Shown here: positions 17,517 through 27,168 of the stretch, one piece after another
How the letters are laid out: the number at the start of each line of letters is the position of its first letter
Position numbering within the stretch: position 1 is the stretch's first letter
Assembly: GCA_947476895.1 (NCBI GenBank)
Contig: CANJRX010000001.1
Location: forward strand, 434,865-498,864
Direction of reading: 5' to 3'
Origin: Fidelibacterota bacterium
GTDB taxonomy: Bacteria; Pseudomonadota; Alphaproteobacteria; Rhodospirillales; Rhodospirillaceae
DNA: 64,000 nucleotides
Notes under the pieces: generated by a model
What the model was told of the DNA's origin: nothing
What the model saw: only the letters and a program-made list of their open reading frames with translations
Databases searched by the model: none
Position numbers and translations under genes: made by a program

Positions 17517-20465
17517 GTGGACGCCTCTTTCCTGACCGGCGCAAACGCCACCTTCATCGCAGAGCTTTACGCCAATTATCTCAAGAATCCTGCAGCGGTA
17601 GACCCAAGCTGGCAGGCCTTCTTCCGCGACTTGGCCGACGATGAAGCTTCGCTTCTCAAAGACATTGAAGGTGCGAGCTGGGCACCCTCGGACGCCGGTG
17701 TCATCGGTGTCGCCGATCCCGACGCAGCGCCTAAAGGCAAGCCGGGTAAGGGCGACGGCAAAGCTGCCGGCAAAGGCGACGGCGCAAGCTTCGATAAAGC
17801 AGCGCTTCTAAAGCAAACCGAAGACTCCATTCACGCTCTGCAACTTATCCGCGCGTACCGCGCGCGCGGTCACCAAATCGCCAACCTTGATCCGCTCGCC
17901 AACACCAAGAAAGACGCGCATCCCGAACTGGATTACCGCAGCCACGGATTCACCGACGCCGACTTGAGCCGCGAAGTTCACCTCGGTGGCGTCATGGGCA
18001 TGGAACGCGCGACGCTGCAGCAAATTCTCGATGCCTGTCGTCAAACCTATTGCGGCACCATCGGTGTCGAGTTCAATCACATCCAGTCGCCGAAGCAACG
18101 CGACTGGCTCGTGCGCCGCTTCGAGAAAGACCGTTTGGAACCGTCGTTCTCCGACTACGGCAAGAAGGCGATCTTAGAGCGCCTGACCGAAGCCGAAGGT
18201 TTCGAAAAATTCCTCGGCATCAAATACACCGGTACGAAGCGCTTCGGTCTCGACGGCGGTGAAGCTGCGATCCCGGCGCTGGAACAGATCATCAAACGCG
18301 GCGGCCAGATGGGCCTGCAGCAGATCGTCGTCGGCATGGCGCACCGTGGCCGCCTCAATGTACTTGTGAACGTCATGCACAAGCCGTTCAGCGCGCTGTT
18401 CTCGGAATTCCAAGGCAACTCGCCGAACCCGGAATCTGTCGAAGGTTCCGGCGACGTGAAGTATCACTTGGGCACGTCAGCGGACCGCGAGTTCGACGGC
18501 AACGTCGTGCACCTTTCGCTCACCGCCAACCCATCGCACCTTGAAGTCGTCGATCCCGTGGTGCTGGGCAAAGTGCGCGCGAAGCAGGAACAGCTGGGCG
18601 ATGCCGGCCGCAAGCAGGTCATGGGCTTGTTGATTCACGGCGACGCTGCGTTCGCGGGCCAGGGCATCATTGCCGAATGTTTCGGCTTCTCGCAGATCAA
18701 AGACTATACGACCGGCGGCACGCTGCACTTCGTGATCAATAACCAGATCGGCTTCACCACCACGCCGCAGTACAGCCGTTCGGGCCTTTATTGCACCGAC
18801 ATCGCGAAGATGGTCGAAGCGCCAATCTTCCACGTCAACGCTGATGATCCGGAAGCCGTGGTCTATTGCGCGCGTCTCGCCATGGAGTTCCGCCAGGAAT
18901 TCGGCGGCGACGTGGTGCTGGACATGGTTTGCTATCGCCGCTTCGGCCACAACGAAGGCGACGAACCAAAATTCACCCAGCCCCTGATGTACAAAGCCAT
19001 CGAAGGTCATCCCTCGGTGCGCACGCTGTACGCCCAAAAGCTGGTCAAGGAAGGCCTCTATTCTCAAGAAGAAGCCGACCTGATGATGGCGAAGTTCATG
19101 CACATGATGGAGGCCGATTTCGAATCTGCCTCCAGCTTCAAGCCCAACAAAGCCGATTGGCTGGAAGGGGCCTGGAAGGGCCTCGCGCAGATGGGCGAGG
19201 AAGAAGAGTACCGCGACGATGAAAGCGGCGCGCCGCTCGATATCCTGAAAGAAGTCGGCGCGGCCATTTGCAGGACGCCCGAAGGCTGGGCGATCAATCC
19301 TAAAATCACGCGCCAGCTCAAAGCCAAACGCGAATCCATCGACACCGGCAAAGACATTGATTGGGCTACGGCGGAAGCTTTGGCTTATGGCTCGCTCGCC
19401 GTCGAAGGCAATGCTGTGCGCCTCTCGGGTCAGGATTGCGGACGCGGCACATTTTCGCAGCGCCATTCGGTGCTGGTCGATCAAAACACCGAAGAACGTC
19501 ATGTGTTCCTCAACAATATTCGTCCCGGCAAGCAGGCGCCCTTTGTGGTCATCGACAGCCCGCTGTCGGAACTTTCCATTTTGGGCTTCGAATACGGCTA
19601 CAGCCTGGCCGAACCCAATACGCTCGTGCTCTGGGAAGCGCAGTTCGGCGACTTCTCTAACGGCGCGCAGATGATCATCGATCAGTTCATCAACTCGGGC
19701 GAAAGCAAGTGGCTGCGCCTCTGCGGTCTGGTGATGTTGCTGCCCCACGGCTTCGAAGGCCAAGGGCCGGAGCACTCATCGGCGCGCATGGAGCGTTATC
19801 TACAATTGTCTGCGCAAGACAACTGGCAAGTCTGCAATCTCACCACGCCCGCCAATTACTTCCACGCGCTGCGCCGTCAGATGCGCCGCAACTTCCGCAA
19901 GCCGCTTGTGATCATGACGCCGAAGTCTTTGCTGCGTCATAAGCGCTGCATTTCGACGCTGGCCGAAATGGGCCCGCAGACTCACTTCCAACGTATCTAC
20001 GGCGAAACGCAAAAATTGACCTCGCCCGATAAAGTGCGCCGTATCGTATGTTGTTCCGGCAAGGTCTATTACGATCTGCTGCAAGCGCGCGAAGATAAAG
20101 GCGTCGATGACGTCGCCATCGTGCGCGTCGAGCAAATCTATCCCTGGCCCAAGGAAACTTTGGCGCGCGAATTCGCCAAATACAAAAACGCCGAACTGGT
20201 GTGGTGCCAGGAAGAGCCGGCCAACATGGGGTCGTGGACCTTTGTCGACCGCCGCCTGGAATACGCCCTCGACGGCGTCGATATCAAAGCCAAGCGCCCC
20301 GTTTATGCGGGCCGTCCGCCGGCAGCCTCGCCTGCGACGGGCCTTATGAAGATCCATGTGCGCGAGCAAAACCAGCTTTGCGAATGGGCTTTGAACACGC
20401 CGCTCGATCAAATTCCGCAGCCGTTCCGCCGTCTTTCCAAGATTGGAAAAATGGCCGCTGAGTAA
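17517..20465 (+). CDS. sucA: 2-oxoglutarate dehydrogenase E1 component
   Basis: E1 decarboxylates 2-oxoglutarate with thiamine diphosphate and transfers the succinyl group to the lipoyl domain of SucB. The start is GTG at DASFLTGANATFIAELYANY because AAGGA lies 8 bases upstream and the N-terminus then matches the E2-binding segment of the family; the frame is open to 17337 but that part looks untranslated. Length 982 residues is slightly above E. coli SucA owing to an Ala/Lys/Gly-rich insert near residue 65-85. Marks include MAHRGRLNVLVN, GDAAFAGQG, NNQIGFTT with the ThDP fold, and RRFGHNEGDEP. It starts a sucAB-lpd cluster interrupted by one gene. Confidence 0.96.
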   Translation: MDASFLTGANATFIAELYANYLKNPAAVDPSWQAFFRDLADDEASLLKDIEGASWAPSDAGVIGVADPDAAPKGKPGKGDGKAAGKGDGASFDKAALLKQTEDSIHALQLIRAYRARGHQIANLDPLANTKKDAHPELDYRSHGFTDADLSREVHLGGVMGMERATLQQILDACRQTYCGTIGVEFNHIQSPKQRDWLVRRFEKDRLEPSFSDYGKKAILERLTEAEGFEKFLGIKYTGTKRFGLDGGEAAIPALEQIIKRGGQMGLQQIVVGMAHRGRLNVLVNVMHKPFSALFSEFQGNSPNPESVEGSGDVKYHLGTSADREFDGNVVHLSLTANPSHLEVVDPVVLGKVRAKQEQLGDAGRKQVMGLLIHGDAAFAGQGIIAECFGFSQIKDYTTGGTLHFVINNQIGFTTTPQYSRSGLYCTDIAKMVEAPIFHVNADDPEAVVYCARLAMEFRQEFGGDVVLDMVCYRRFGHNEGDEPKFTQPLMYKAIEGHPSVRTLYAQKLVKEGLYSQEEADLMMAKFMHMMEADFESASSFKPNKADWLEGAWKGLAQMGEEEEYRDDESGAPLDILKEVGAAICRTPEGWAINPKITRQLKAKRESIDTGKDIDWATAEALAYGSLAVEGNAVRLSGQDCGRGTFSQRHSVLVDQNTEERHVFLNNIRPGKQAPFVVIDSPLSELSILGFEYGYSLAEPNTLVLWEAQFGDFSNGAQMIIDQFINSGESKWLRLCGLVMLLPHGFEGQGPEHSSARMERYLQLSAQDNWQVCNLTTPANYFHALRRQMRRNFRKPLVIMTPKSLLRHKRCISTLAEMGPQTHFQRIYGETQKLTSPDKVRRIVCCSGKVYYDLLQAREDKGVDDVAIVRVEQIYPWPKETLAREFAKYKNAELVWCQEEPANMGSWTFVDRRLEYALDGVDIKAKRPVYAGRPPAASPATGLMKIHVREQNQLCEWALNTPLDQIPQPFRRLSKIGKMAAE

Positions 20466-20498
20466 TACGGCTGTCCTGGGGGACCGCCAGATAACAAT

Positions 20499-20521
20499 GT
20501 CCGGTAAACGGACGCTTTTTT
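20499..20521 (+). terminator. Short intrinsic terminator / attenuator between sucA and sucB
   Basis: GTCCG-GTAAA-CGGAC followed by GC and six T residues sits 33 bases after the sucA stop and 14 bases before the sucB ATG. The 5-bp stem is short, so partial termination seems more likely than full. A second small hairpin, GTCC/GGAC, precedes it at 20473-20484. Confidence 0.45.
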
Positions 20522-20535
20522 GAATTGAGGACGCC

Positions 20536-21804
20536 ATGGCCGAAATCAAAGTGCCCGCGCTTGGGGAATCCGTCAGCGAAGCGACGGTCGCGAAGTGGTT
20601 CAAGAAAGTCGGCGATGCCGTCGCGATGGACGAGCCGCTGGTGGAATTGGAAACCGATAAGGTCACCGTCGAAGTGCGCGCCGAATCGGCCGGCACTTTG
20701 GGCGAGATCATCGCCGATGCCGGCGCTGAAGTGAAAGTTGGCGCGGTGCTGGGCATGCTGGGCGCCGGTGGCGCTGCTGCCCCCGCCAAAAAAGCCGAAG
20801 CTCCGAAAGCTGCGGCTGCGCCCGCTCCGAAAGCTGAGGCACCCAAAGTTGAAGCTCCGAAAGCAGCGTCGGCTCCCGCCGCAGCGCCGCCGAAAGCCGC
20901 CGCACCTGCGGCTCCCGCCGTGTCGCTGGCCTCCGATTATCCGCTGGCACCCTCCGTGCGCCACCTGGTGGACGAACACGGTCTCGACCCGAAGAAGATT
21001 CCGGCCACCGGCAAGAACGGCCGCCTCGTGAAGTCGGATGTACTGATCTATATCGCCGGCGGCGGCGAACGCGCGACCAAAGCGACCGTGCCTGATCGTG
21101 GTCCCCGCGAAGAACGCGTCAAAATGACGCGCCTGCGCAAAAAGATCGCGGAGCGTCTGAAGGAAGCCCAGAACACCGCGGCGATGCTTACGACCTTCAA
21201 CGAATGCGACATGTCTGCCGTCATGGCATTGCGCGCAAAGTTCAAAGAATCTTTCGAAAAGAAACACGGCGTGAAGATGGGCTTTATGTCCTTCTTCGTA
21301 AAAGCGGCCGTCAATGCGCTCAAAGAACTGCCTGCCATCAACGCCGAAATTCAGGGCGATGACTTGGTTTACAAGAACTACTACGACGTCGGCGTCGCTG
21401 TGGGCACGCCCAATGGCCTGGTGGTTCCGGTCGTGCGCAACGCCGATGAAAAATCCTACGCCGAGATCGAAGCCGAAATTTCCGGCCTGGGCCGCAAAGC
21501 CAAAGACGGCAAGTTGACCATCGAAGACATGAGCGGCGGCAGCTTCACCATCACCAACGGCGGCATCTACGGCTCCATGCTCTCAACGCCCATATTGAAC
21601 ACGCCGCAGTCGGGCATTCTGGGCATGCACAATATTAAGCAGCGCGCTGTGGTGCTGGACGACGGCAGCATCGTATCTCGCCCCATCATGTACTTAGCTT
21701 TGTCCTACGATCACCGCATCGTCGACGGCCGCGAAGCCGTCACGTTCCTGGTGCGTGTGAAGGAAGCGATTGAAGATCCGAGCCGCCTTCTCATCGAGGC
21801 CTAA
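20536..21804 (+). CDS. sucB: Dihydrolipoyllysine succinyltransferase (E2 of 2-oxoglutarate dehydrogenase)
   Basis: SucB moves the succinyl group from lipoate to CoA and forms the core of the complex. The 422-residue protein has an N-terminal lipoyl domain with the attachment Lys42 in ETDKVTVEV, an Ala/Pro/Lys-rich hinge (about 80-132), an E3-binding domain ([20 protein letters not shown], about 139-158), and a C-terminal acyltransferase domain with the catalytic [10 protein letters not shown] near 394. AATTGAGGACG precedes the ATG. E1 and E3 genes flank it, with a methyltransferase gene inserted before E3. Confidence 0.97.
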   Translation: MAEIKVPALGESVSEATVAKWFKKVGDAVAMDEPLVELETDKVTVEVRAESAGTLGEIIADAGAEVKVGAVLGMLGAGGAAAPAKKAEAPKAAAAPAPKAEAPKVEAPKAASAPAAAPPKAAAPAAPAVSLASDYPLAPSVRHLVDEHGLDPKKIPATGKNGRLVKSDVLIYIAGGGERATKATVPDRGPREERVKMTRLRKKIAERLKEAQNTAAMLTTFNECDMSAVMALRAKFKESFEKKHGVKMGFMSFFVKAAVNALKELPAINAEIQGDDLVYKNYYDVGVAVGTPNGLVVPVVRNADEKSYAEIEAEISGLGRKAKDGKLTIEDMSGGSFTITNGGIYGSMLSTPILNTPQSGILGMHNIKQRAVVLDDGSIVSRPIMYLALSYDHRIVDGREAVTFLVRVKEAIEDPSRLLIEA

Positions 21805-21816
21805 CGGCAGCCGGCG

Positions 21817-22371
21817 ATGCCCCAGCTCATCTCACCTGAATACGCGGCGCTGAACAGACAGCTGCACGAAGAGCGGGATGACTACGGGGCTAAGGCCTAC
21901 AAGGACGCGACGGACGTCGCCAAACTCGCGACCAAGAATGGTCTTAAGGTGATTCTCGACTACGGCTGCGGCAAAGGTACGTTGAAGCCTGCGATTGCGT
22001 CGATAGATCCCACCCTAGAAGTGCTTGAGTACGACCCCGCGATCTCTGGCAAAGACGTGTTGCCCACGAGGCAAGTTGATGTCATCGCTGCGCTAGATGT
22101 CATGGAGCACATTGAGCCGGATTATCTGGAAGGTGTGCTGCAGAGCATGGTTAGCCTTTCGCCGCGCTGCGTGTACCTTCTGATTGCGACCAGGCCTGCC
22201 CTCAAGACGCTGGCCGACGGGCGCAACGCGCATTTGATTCTCGAATCGACCGAGTGGTGGGTCAATCGCCTGGCCCCCTACTTCAACAAAGTGTTTTTGC
22301 AGGAGCGGCCCCCGGGCAGCTTCATCTACGTCGGCCAAACGCGCAGCGATGCGCCCCAGGCCCAGAATTAA
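21817..22371 (+). CDS. Class I SAM-dependent methyltransferase-like protein
   Basis: The 184-residue protein has a glycine motif [11 protein letters not shown] near 46-56 and [17 protein letters not shown] near 87-103, motif I and post-II of class I methyltransferases. The C-terminal part ([19 protein letters not shown]) keeps the late beta strands, but the N-terminus is short, so it is a compact form. It begins only 12 bases after the sucB stop and is on the same transcript as lpd, which starts 35 bases later. Nothing in the sequence names a substrate. Small proteins of this type often act on surface sugars or small molecules, but that is inference. Confidence 0.75.
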   Translation: MPQLISPEYAALNRQLHEERDDYGAKAYKDATDVAKLATKNGLKVILDYGCGKGTLKPAIASIDPTLEVLEYDPAISGKDVLPTRQVDVIAALDVMEHIEPDYLEGVLQSMVSLSPRCVYLLIATRPALKTLADGRNAHLILESTEWWVNRLAPYFNKVFLQERPPGSFIYVGQTRSDAPQAQN

Positions 22372-22406
22372 TCGGCCTAATTAACGCCGCCACGCGGGGA
22401 ATTGAT

Positions 22407-23825
22407 ATGTCAGATGCATTCGACGTTATTGTCATCGGTGGTGGTCCTGGCGGCTATGTCTGCGCGATCCGCGCGGCGCAGCTGGGCCTGAAAGCCGCCG
22501 TCATCGAAAGCCGCGGCGCGCTCGGCGGCACCTGCACCAACGTCGGCTGCATCCCGTCGAAGGCGTTGCTGCAGTCCTCGCATTTGTTCGATGAAGCCAA
22601 TCATGCTTTCGCCGCCCACGGCATCAAGGTGGGTAAGGTTGAGATTGATCTCCCAACCATGATGGCGCGCAAAGACGACGTGGTGAAGCAGAACACCTCG
22701 GGCATCGAATTTCTGCTGAAGAAGAACAAAGTGGCGTATCTCAAGGGTTACGGCCGTATCGCCAAGGCCGAACGCAATGCGCATCAAGTCGCCGTCAAAG
22801 ACGATGCGGGTAAGGAAACTACTTACACCACTAAGTACGTCGTGATCGCCACCGGCTCCGATGTCACCCCGCTACCGGGCGTGACGATTGATGAAAAGCA
22901 GGTCGTGTCCTCCACCGGCGCGCTTGTGTTGAGCAAAATCCCAAAGAGCATGATCGTGATTGGCGCAGGCGTCATCGGCCTCGAAATGGGTTCGGTCTGG
23001 CGCCGCTTAGGCACGGACGTCACGGTGGTGGAATTCCTCGACTTCATCTTGCCGCCCATGGATGCCGAAATCCGCAAGCAGATGCAGCGCATCCTTGAAA
23101 AGCAGGGCATGAAATTCAAGCTGGGCCATAAAGTCACAGCAGCGAAGCCCGGCAAAGACGGCGTTGACGTCACCATTGAACCCGCCAAAGGCGGCGCAGG
23201 CGAGATGTTGAAAGCCGATGTCGTTCTGGTGGCCATCGGCCGCCGACCGTTCATCGCCGGCGCGGGCCTGGATGCCGTGGGCGTGAAGGTTTCCAACCGC
23301 GGCTTTGTCGAAATTGATCAGCATTACCAAACCAACGTCGAAGGCATCTTTGCCATCGGCGACGTCGTCGGCGGTCAGATGCTTGCGCATAAAGCCGAGG
23401 ACGAAGGCGTCGCCTGCGCCGAAATTCTCGCGGGCCAGCCGGGCCACATCAATTACGACGCTATCGCCGGTGTGGTTTACACTTGGCCGGAAGTGGCGGG
23501 CATCGGCAAGACTGAAGAGCAGCTCAAAGATGCGGGCATCGCTTACAAAGTCGGCAAGTTCCCCTTCACCGCCAACGGCCGCGCGCGCGCCAACGGCGAC
23601 ACGGATGGCTTTGCGAAAATTCTCGCCGACGAAAAGACCGACCGCGTGCTGGGCTGCCACATCATCGGACCCTCCGCCGGCGATCTGATCATGGAAGTGG
23701 CCGTGGCCATGGAGTTCGGCGCGTCATCGGAAGACATCGCACGCACCTGCCATGCGCACCCGCAGCTGGGCGAAACCGTGAAGGAAGCGGCGTTGGCTGC
23801 CGACAAACGCGCGTTGCACATCTAA
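22407..23825 (+). CDS. lpdA: Dihydrolipoyl dehydrogenase (E3)
   Basis: E3 re-oxidises the dihydrolipoyl groups of SucB and passes electrons to NAD. The ATG giving [20 protein letters not shown] is chosen because the FAD motif must be N-terminal; GGGGA lies upstream. The 472-residue product has the redox disulfide [13 protein letters not shown] (Cys43, Cys48), the NAD-binding [11 protein letters not shown], the second FAD site [12 protein letters not shown] and the C-terminal active-site [13 protein letters not shown]. It closes the sucAB cluster. Confidence 0.96.
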   Translation: MSDAFDVIVIGGGPGGYVCAIRAAQLGLKAAVIESRGALGGTCTNVGCIPSKALLQSSHLFDEANHAFAAHGIKVGKVEIDLPTMMARKDDVVKQNTSGIEFLLKKNKVAYLKGYGRIAKAERNAHQVAVKDDAGKETTYTTKYVVIATGSDVTPLPGVTIDEKQVVSSTGALVLSKIPKSMIVIGAGVIGLEMGSVWRRLGTDVTVVEFLDFILPPMDAEIRKQMQRILEKQGMKFKLGHKVTAAKPGKDGVDVTIEPAKGGAGEMLKADVVLVAIGRRPFIAGAGLDAVGVKVSNRGFVEIDQHYQTNVEGIFAIGDVVGGQMLAHKAEDEGVACAEILAGQPGHINYDAIAGVVYTWPEVAGIGKTEEQLKDAGIAYKVGKFPFTANGRARANGDTDGFAKILADEKTDRVLGCHIIGPSAGDLIMEVAVAMEFGASSEDIARTCHAHPQLGETVKEAALAADKRALHI

Positions 23826-23830
23826 TTTTT

Positions 23831-23926
23831 TCTGTCGTGCCCCGGCTTGACCGGGGCATCCATTCTTCAACTCTCGCCGGCGCCCATTGCGCAATGGATC
23901 GCCCGGCTAAACCGGGCGATGACAGA
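23831..23926. repeat. REPIN-like pair of inverted palindromic elements
   Basis: Two 34-base elements, 23831-23864 and 23893-23926, face each other across a 28-base spacer. Each has its own hairpin (GCCCCGG-CTTGA-CCGGGGC and GCCCGG-CTAAA-CCGGGC) and the outer bases TCTGTC and TCCATT are conserved, so the pair is inverted-repeat-related to about 26 of 34 bases. This arrangement, together with its position just after lpd, fits a REP doublet (REPIN) of the kind dispersed in many proteobacterial genomes. It may also help end the lpd transcript. No other copy was seen in this window. Confidence 0.75.
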
Positions 23927-23936
23927 GAATTTGTGA

Positions 23937-24710
23937 ATGCGTTCTCGTTCCATCTCAACCGCCATCATCATCCCGGCCTATAACGCCGCCAAAACCATCG
24001 ACCGGACGCTGGAGAGCGCAATCGCCTCCGTGCGTCATTGTGTTACAGCCGAAGGCTTTGCGGTGGATGTGGAAATTATTGTGGTGGACGATGTCTCGAC
24101 CGATGAAACGCCGGCCCTGGTAGAGGCTTGGGTTCCAAAAGGTCCGGTAAGGCTGATTCGTAACGCGCAAAACCGCGGGCCGGGATTCTCACGCAACGAA
24201 GGTGTACGCCAATCGCGCGGCACCTTTTTATTCTTCCTCGATGCCGACGATGTTTTCTATCCGAACCACCTGCACGTATGCCTCAAGGCGCTGACCGAGG
24301 ATGACTCGCTGGGCTATGTCTTCACGCGCATGAAGGTCGATATGCCGATGCATGCAGATTGGCCGCCATCCTTGGACGAAAGCTGCCCCATCAATTTCTG
24401 TGTGCGCCGGGTTTGGCACGACATGATTCAAGGCTTCGTCGAAGAGGAAGATTTCCGGGCCTATCGCACCGAAGACACTTTGTATCGCAAGTGTCTGCGC
24501 GATCTGGTGCGCCACACGAAAATCAACATTGAAACTTGCGAGCAATTCGTATCGGACGGAAATGCCTTAGATCGCCAGCGTGCGAAATTCGCACACGCCA
24601 AAGCCGAGTGGCAAAGTAAGGGCATAGACGATGGTTTCAGAATTACGCCGCAGATGGAAAAGGTTGTCTTAGCGCGCCTCGCGCATGTCGAAAAATTGCG
24701 CGGCGGCTGA
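23937..24710 (+). CDS. Glycosyltransferase family 2 protein
   Basis: The 257-residue protein is a GT-A fold GT2 enzyme: AIIIPAYNAAKTIDRTLES at 9-27, EIIVVDDVSTDET at 46-58, NRGPGFSRNEG near 80 and the DxD-type metal site FFLDADDVFY near 99. Such enzymes transfer a sugar from a nucleotide-sugar donor. There is no membrane segment, so it acts at the cytoplasmic face. It begins within 11 bases of the REPIN-like repeat and may rely on its own promoter. Acceptor and donor cannot be read. It is convergent with the next gene. Confidence 0.85.
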   Translation: MRSRSISTAIIIPAYNAAKTIDRTLESAIASVRHCVTAEGFAVDVEIIVVDDVSTDETPALVEAWVPKGPVRLIRNAQNRGPGFSRNEGVRQSRGTFLFFLDADDVFYPNHLHVCLKALTEDDSLGYVFTRMKVDMPMHADWPPSLDESCPINFCVRRVWHDMIQGFVEEEDFRAYRTEDTLYRKCLRDLVRHTKINIETCEQFVSDGNALDRQRAKFAHAKAEWQSKGIDDGFRITPQMEKVVLARLAHVEKLRGG

Positions 24711-24711
24711 T

Positions 24712-25317
24712 TTACCAGGCGGCTACACCCGGCACGGCATAGCGACAGGCCAACGAACCGAGCTTGCGTTTGCCGCAGATGCTGATGAGCTTGCCGTCGT
24801 CGCTCCAGCGCGCGAAGCCTGTCGCGGTCCACACATCTTTTTTCTCGGCAAGAAACACGCTCTGGCGTTCTTCTTTACCGGCGGCATTGACCATTTTGAT
24901 CATCAGCTCAAAGGTGCCGGTCAGGCCGCGGCGGCTTCCCGGCACGCCTTTCAGGCGCGCGGGCGTCACTTCGCGCAAACCCTCGATCTGCCAAACGCTG
25001 TAGGTCGGGTGGGTGACATGCAGAAGCTGATTCCAGCTCAGCGTCCACGGCTTGGTCCAGACTTCGCCCTCAGCCGTGCCGTCGCTCTTATGCTGGGTGC
25101 CGTCGGCCTGCACATTGAGGCCCACGATTTTGCAGACGGCGATGGATTTCTCTGAACACACCATGAAAGTCTTGGCCGCGCACTCCGGGCTTTCGCCGGA
25201 CGAGTCGCAAGCCTTCTCGGTGTCGGGATCGGGATAGGCCGGGAGTTCAGCCGCCTTCAAAGGCATAGCGACCAGCGCCAGAAGGCCTAACCCAACAATC
25301 ACGCGCAACCGGCTCAT
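24712..25317 (-). CDS. Secreted six-cysteine domain protein
   Basis: The protein has 201 residues with a signal peptide ending PLKAAE near 23. The mature part carries six cysteines (37, 46, 54, 62, 181, 191), a KPWTL motif at 89-93 and a GTFELMI segment. The order and spacing match the N-terminal domain of the 11600-12694 product: C-x8-C-x7-C-x7/8-C-x2-VG, then PWTL, then G-[TA]-[FY]-EL, then C-x-[RK]-[KR]-...-CR. I do not recognise a named family. Disulfide-rich periplasmic folding is inferred. It converges with the GT2 gene and diverges from the rhomboid gene. Confidence 0.7.
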   Translation of the reverse strand: MSRLRVIVGLGLLALVAMPLKAAELPAYPDPDTEKACDSSGESPECAAKTFMVCSEKSIAVCKIVGLNVQADGTQHKSDGTAEGEVWTKPWTLSWNQLLHVTHPTYSVWQIEGLREVTPARLKGVPGSRRGLTGTFELMIKMVNAAGKEERQSVFLAEKKDVWTATGFARWSDDGKLISICGKRKLGSLACRYAVPGVAAW

Positions 25318-25432
25318 GTATCCACTTTCTTTATGGGGCGCCCTCTTTTAGACGTCGCCCAAGGGTGTTTCTGCTAAAATCTCTCCAGCGGAAGATCAAG
25401 GTCGAAAATCACGCGCCCAAAAAAGAGTTTCT

Positions 25433-26209
25433 ATGTTCCTGCCCATCCGCGACGACAATCCGCATACCCTCACACCTTACGTGAATTATGGGCTGATTAT
25501 CGCCTGTGCCGCGGCGTTTTTGTGGCAATTGTCGCTGGGTGAGGGCGGCGATGCAGCTGTGGCCACGTTCGGCCTTACGCCCGGCCAGCTTTTCGGCACT
25601 GTTACACCGGAGATGGGGTCGCCGACGGTACCGGCCATCCTCACGGTTTTCACCTCCATGTTCCTCCATGGCGGTTGGATGCATTTCCTGGGGAATATGC
25701 TCTACCTCTGGATTTTCGGCGACAATATCGAAGCGTCGCTGGGCCACAAACGCTATCTGGTGTTCTACCTTGTGTGCGGTATCGCCGCGGCCCTGGCCCA
25801 ATGTTTGTCCGCGCCCACGTCTGATGTGCCGATGATCGGAGCGTCCGGGGCCATCGCAGGCGTTCTTGGTGCGTATCTGGTTTTGCACCCGCGCTCGAAT
25901 ATCAAAGTCTTCGTTTTCATGATCATCATTACGACGATCAATGTGCCGGCTTTCATCGTGCTGGGACTGTGGTTTGGCGGGCAGTTACTAAGCTCAGCCG
26001 CCGCTGATCCATCCGCGCCCGGCGTGGCGTTCATGGCCCATATCGGCGGATTTGTTGCCGGCGCGGTGCTGGTGTTTTTGTTCAAGCAACGCGGCGTGCG
26101 CGTTTTGTCTCCGCCGCAAAGCAAAGCCTTCGCGGTGGAGCGCAGGCCTTACCGGCGCGGCTCTGTGCCCGACGCTGGCGGACGCACTACACGCGGGCCT
26201 TGGAGCTAA
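25433..26209 (+). CDS. Rhomboid family intramembrane serine protease
   Basis: The 258-residue protein has six or so hydrophobic segments and the rhomboid catalytic dyad: Ser138 in GASGAIAG and His203 in AHIGGFVAG. The HGGWMHFLGNMLYLWIFGDN segment (79-98) carries the conserved His/Asn of the family. Rhomboids cut transmembrane helices. The C-terminal 45 residues are basic and cytoplasmic. The stop overlaps the stop of convergent xerC. The start has only a weak ribosome site (GAG) upstream. Confidence 0.92.
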   Translation: MFLPIRDDNPHTLTPYVNYGLIIACAAAFLWQLSLGEGGDAAVATFGLTPGQLFGTVTPEMGSPTVPAILTVFTSMFLHGGWMHFLGNMLYLWIFGDNIEASLGHKRYLVFYLVCGIAAALAQCLSAPTSDVPMIGASGAIAGVLGAYLVLHPRSNIKVFVFMIIITTINVPAFIVLGLWFGGQLLSSAAADPSAPGVAFMAHIGGFVAGAVLVFLFKQRGVRVLSPPQSKAFAVERRPYRRGSVPDAGGRTTRGPWS

Positions 26210-27168
26210 GTCACCCGAGCGCGGGGGTGAGCGGCGTTGTAAACTTTGGTCAAGCGCGCAGCATCAACCATCGTATAGCGCTGTGTGGTCGAGAGCGACG
26301 CGTGGCCCAGCAGTTCCTGAATGGTGCGAAGATCACCACCTTGCGCCAGCAGATGCGTGGCGAAGCTGTGACGCAATGCGTGTGGCGTTGCGGTTTCAGC
26401 CAAACCCAATAGCGCACGTAAGCGCCGCACTTGGCGTTGCATGACGCCCGGGTTCAATGCCTTGCCGCGCTTGCCGATAAACAGCGCTGCTTCCGGCAGG
26501 GGCGCGAAGGGACAAAGCTTGCGATAGGCTGCGATAGCTTCACGCACCACTGGCAACACTGGAACAATGCGTTCTTTGCGGCCTTTACCAATCACGCGCA
26601 GCGTATCGCTTTCAGGAATGTCGGCGCAGGTAAGCGATAGCGCTTCACCAAGACGCAGACCGCACCCATAAAGCAGAATCAACAAAGCCGTATCGCGTGC
26701 GGCCAACCACGGCTCGTCATGCAATTCGCCGGCAGTTGTAATCGCCGCCATCGCATCGCTTTCATCCAGCGCTTTCGGCACGGTCTTAGGCACACGCGGC
26801 GTCCTGATGGCTTTGACGGCCGGGTTGTGAACCCGGTCGGTGCGATCCAGAAAGCGAAAAAAATTGCGCAGGGTCGAAAGCCCGCGCGCGATAGAACTGC
26901 GGCCAATGCCAACGTTTGCGCGGTGCGCGAGATAGCTGCGGAAGTCGGCGGGCTTTAAATTCGCGAGATCGCTGGTATCGGCTTCACCGCCCAAGTGATC
27001 CGTGAGGAACGCGAGAAAGGCCGCAAGGTCGCGGCCATAAGCATCGGCGGTGTGGGGCGAAACCCGGCGTTCGGCTTTAAGCCATGTGCGCCAGTCATTA
27101 ATGGCGGCGACAAGCGCGCCGCGCGCCGCGAAGTGGATCGGAGCGGGGCCTACAGTTCCAGTGTCCAC
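26206..27168 (-). CDS. xerC: Tyrosine recombinase XerC
   Basis: XerC resolves chromosome dimers at dif with XerD. The 320-residue protein has an N-terminal SAM-like DNA-binding domain (WLKAERRVSPHTADAYGRD) and a C-terminal catalytic domain with the full set: Arg in YGCGLRLGE, Lys in GKGRKER, HALRHSF, LGHASL and the nucleophile Tyr in TTQRYT. It starts with GTG overlapping the end of the DUF484 gene by 19 bases. That neighbour favours XerC over XerD, since DUF484-xerC is a recurring pair in proteobacteria. Confidence 0.9.
   Translation of the reverse strand: MDTGTVGPAPIHFAARGALVAAINDWRTWLKAERRVSPHTADAYGRDLAAFLAFLTDHLGGEADTSDLANLKPADFRSYLAHRANVGIGRSSIARGLSTLRNFFRFLDRTDRVHNPAVKAIRTPRVPKTVPKALDESDAMAAITTAGELHDEPWLAARDTALLILLYGCGLRLGEALSLTCADIPESDTLRVIGKGRKERIVPVLPVVREAIAAYRKLCPFAPLPEAALFIGKRGKALNPGVMQRQVRRLRALLGLAETATPHALRHSFATHLLAQGGDLRTIQELLGHASLSTTQRYTMVDAARLTKVYNAAHPRARVT

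Noticed and set aside
18477-19775. 432-residue open frame antisense to sucA
   Set aside because: It lies fully inside sucA on the other strand and has no family motif. Such long frames arise from codon bias in GC-rich genes.
22365-22386. CtrA-like site before lpd
   Set aside because: TTAA and TTAAC are present but 9 bases apart instead of 7.
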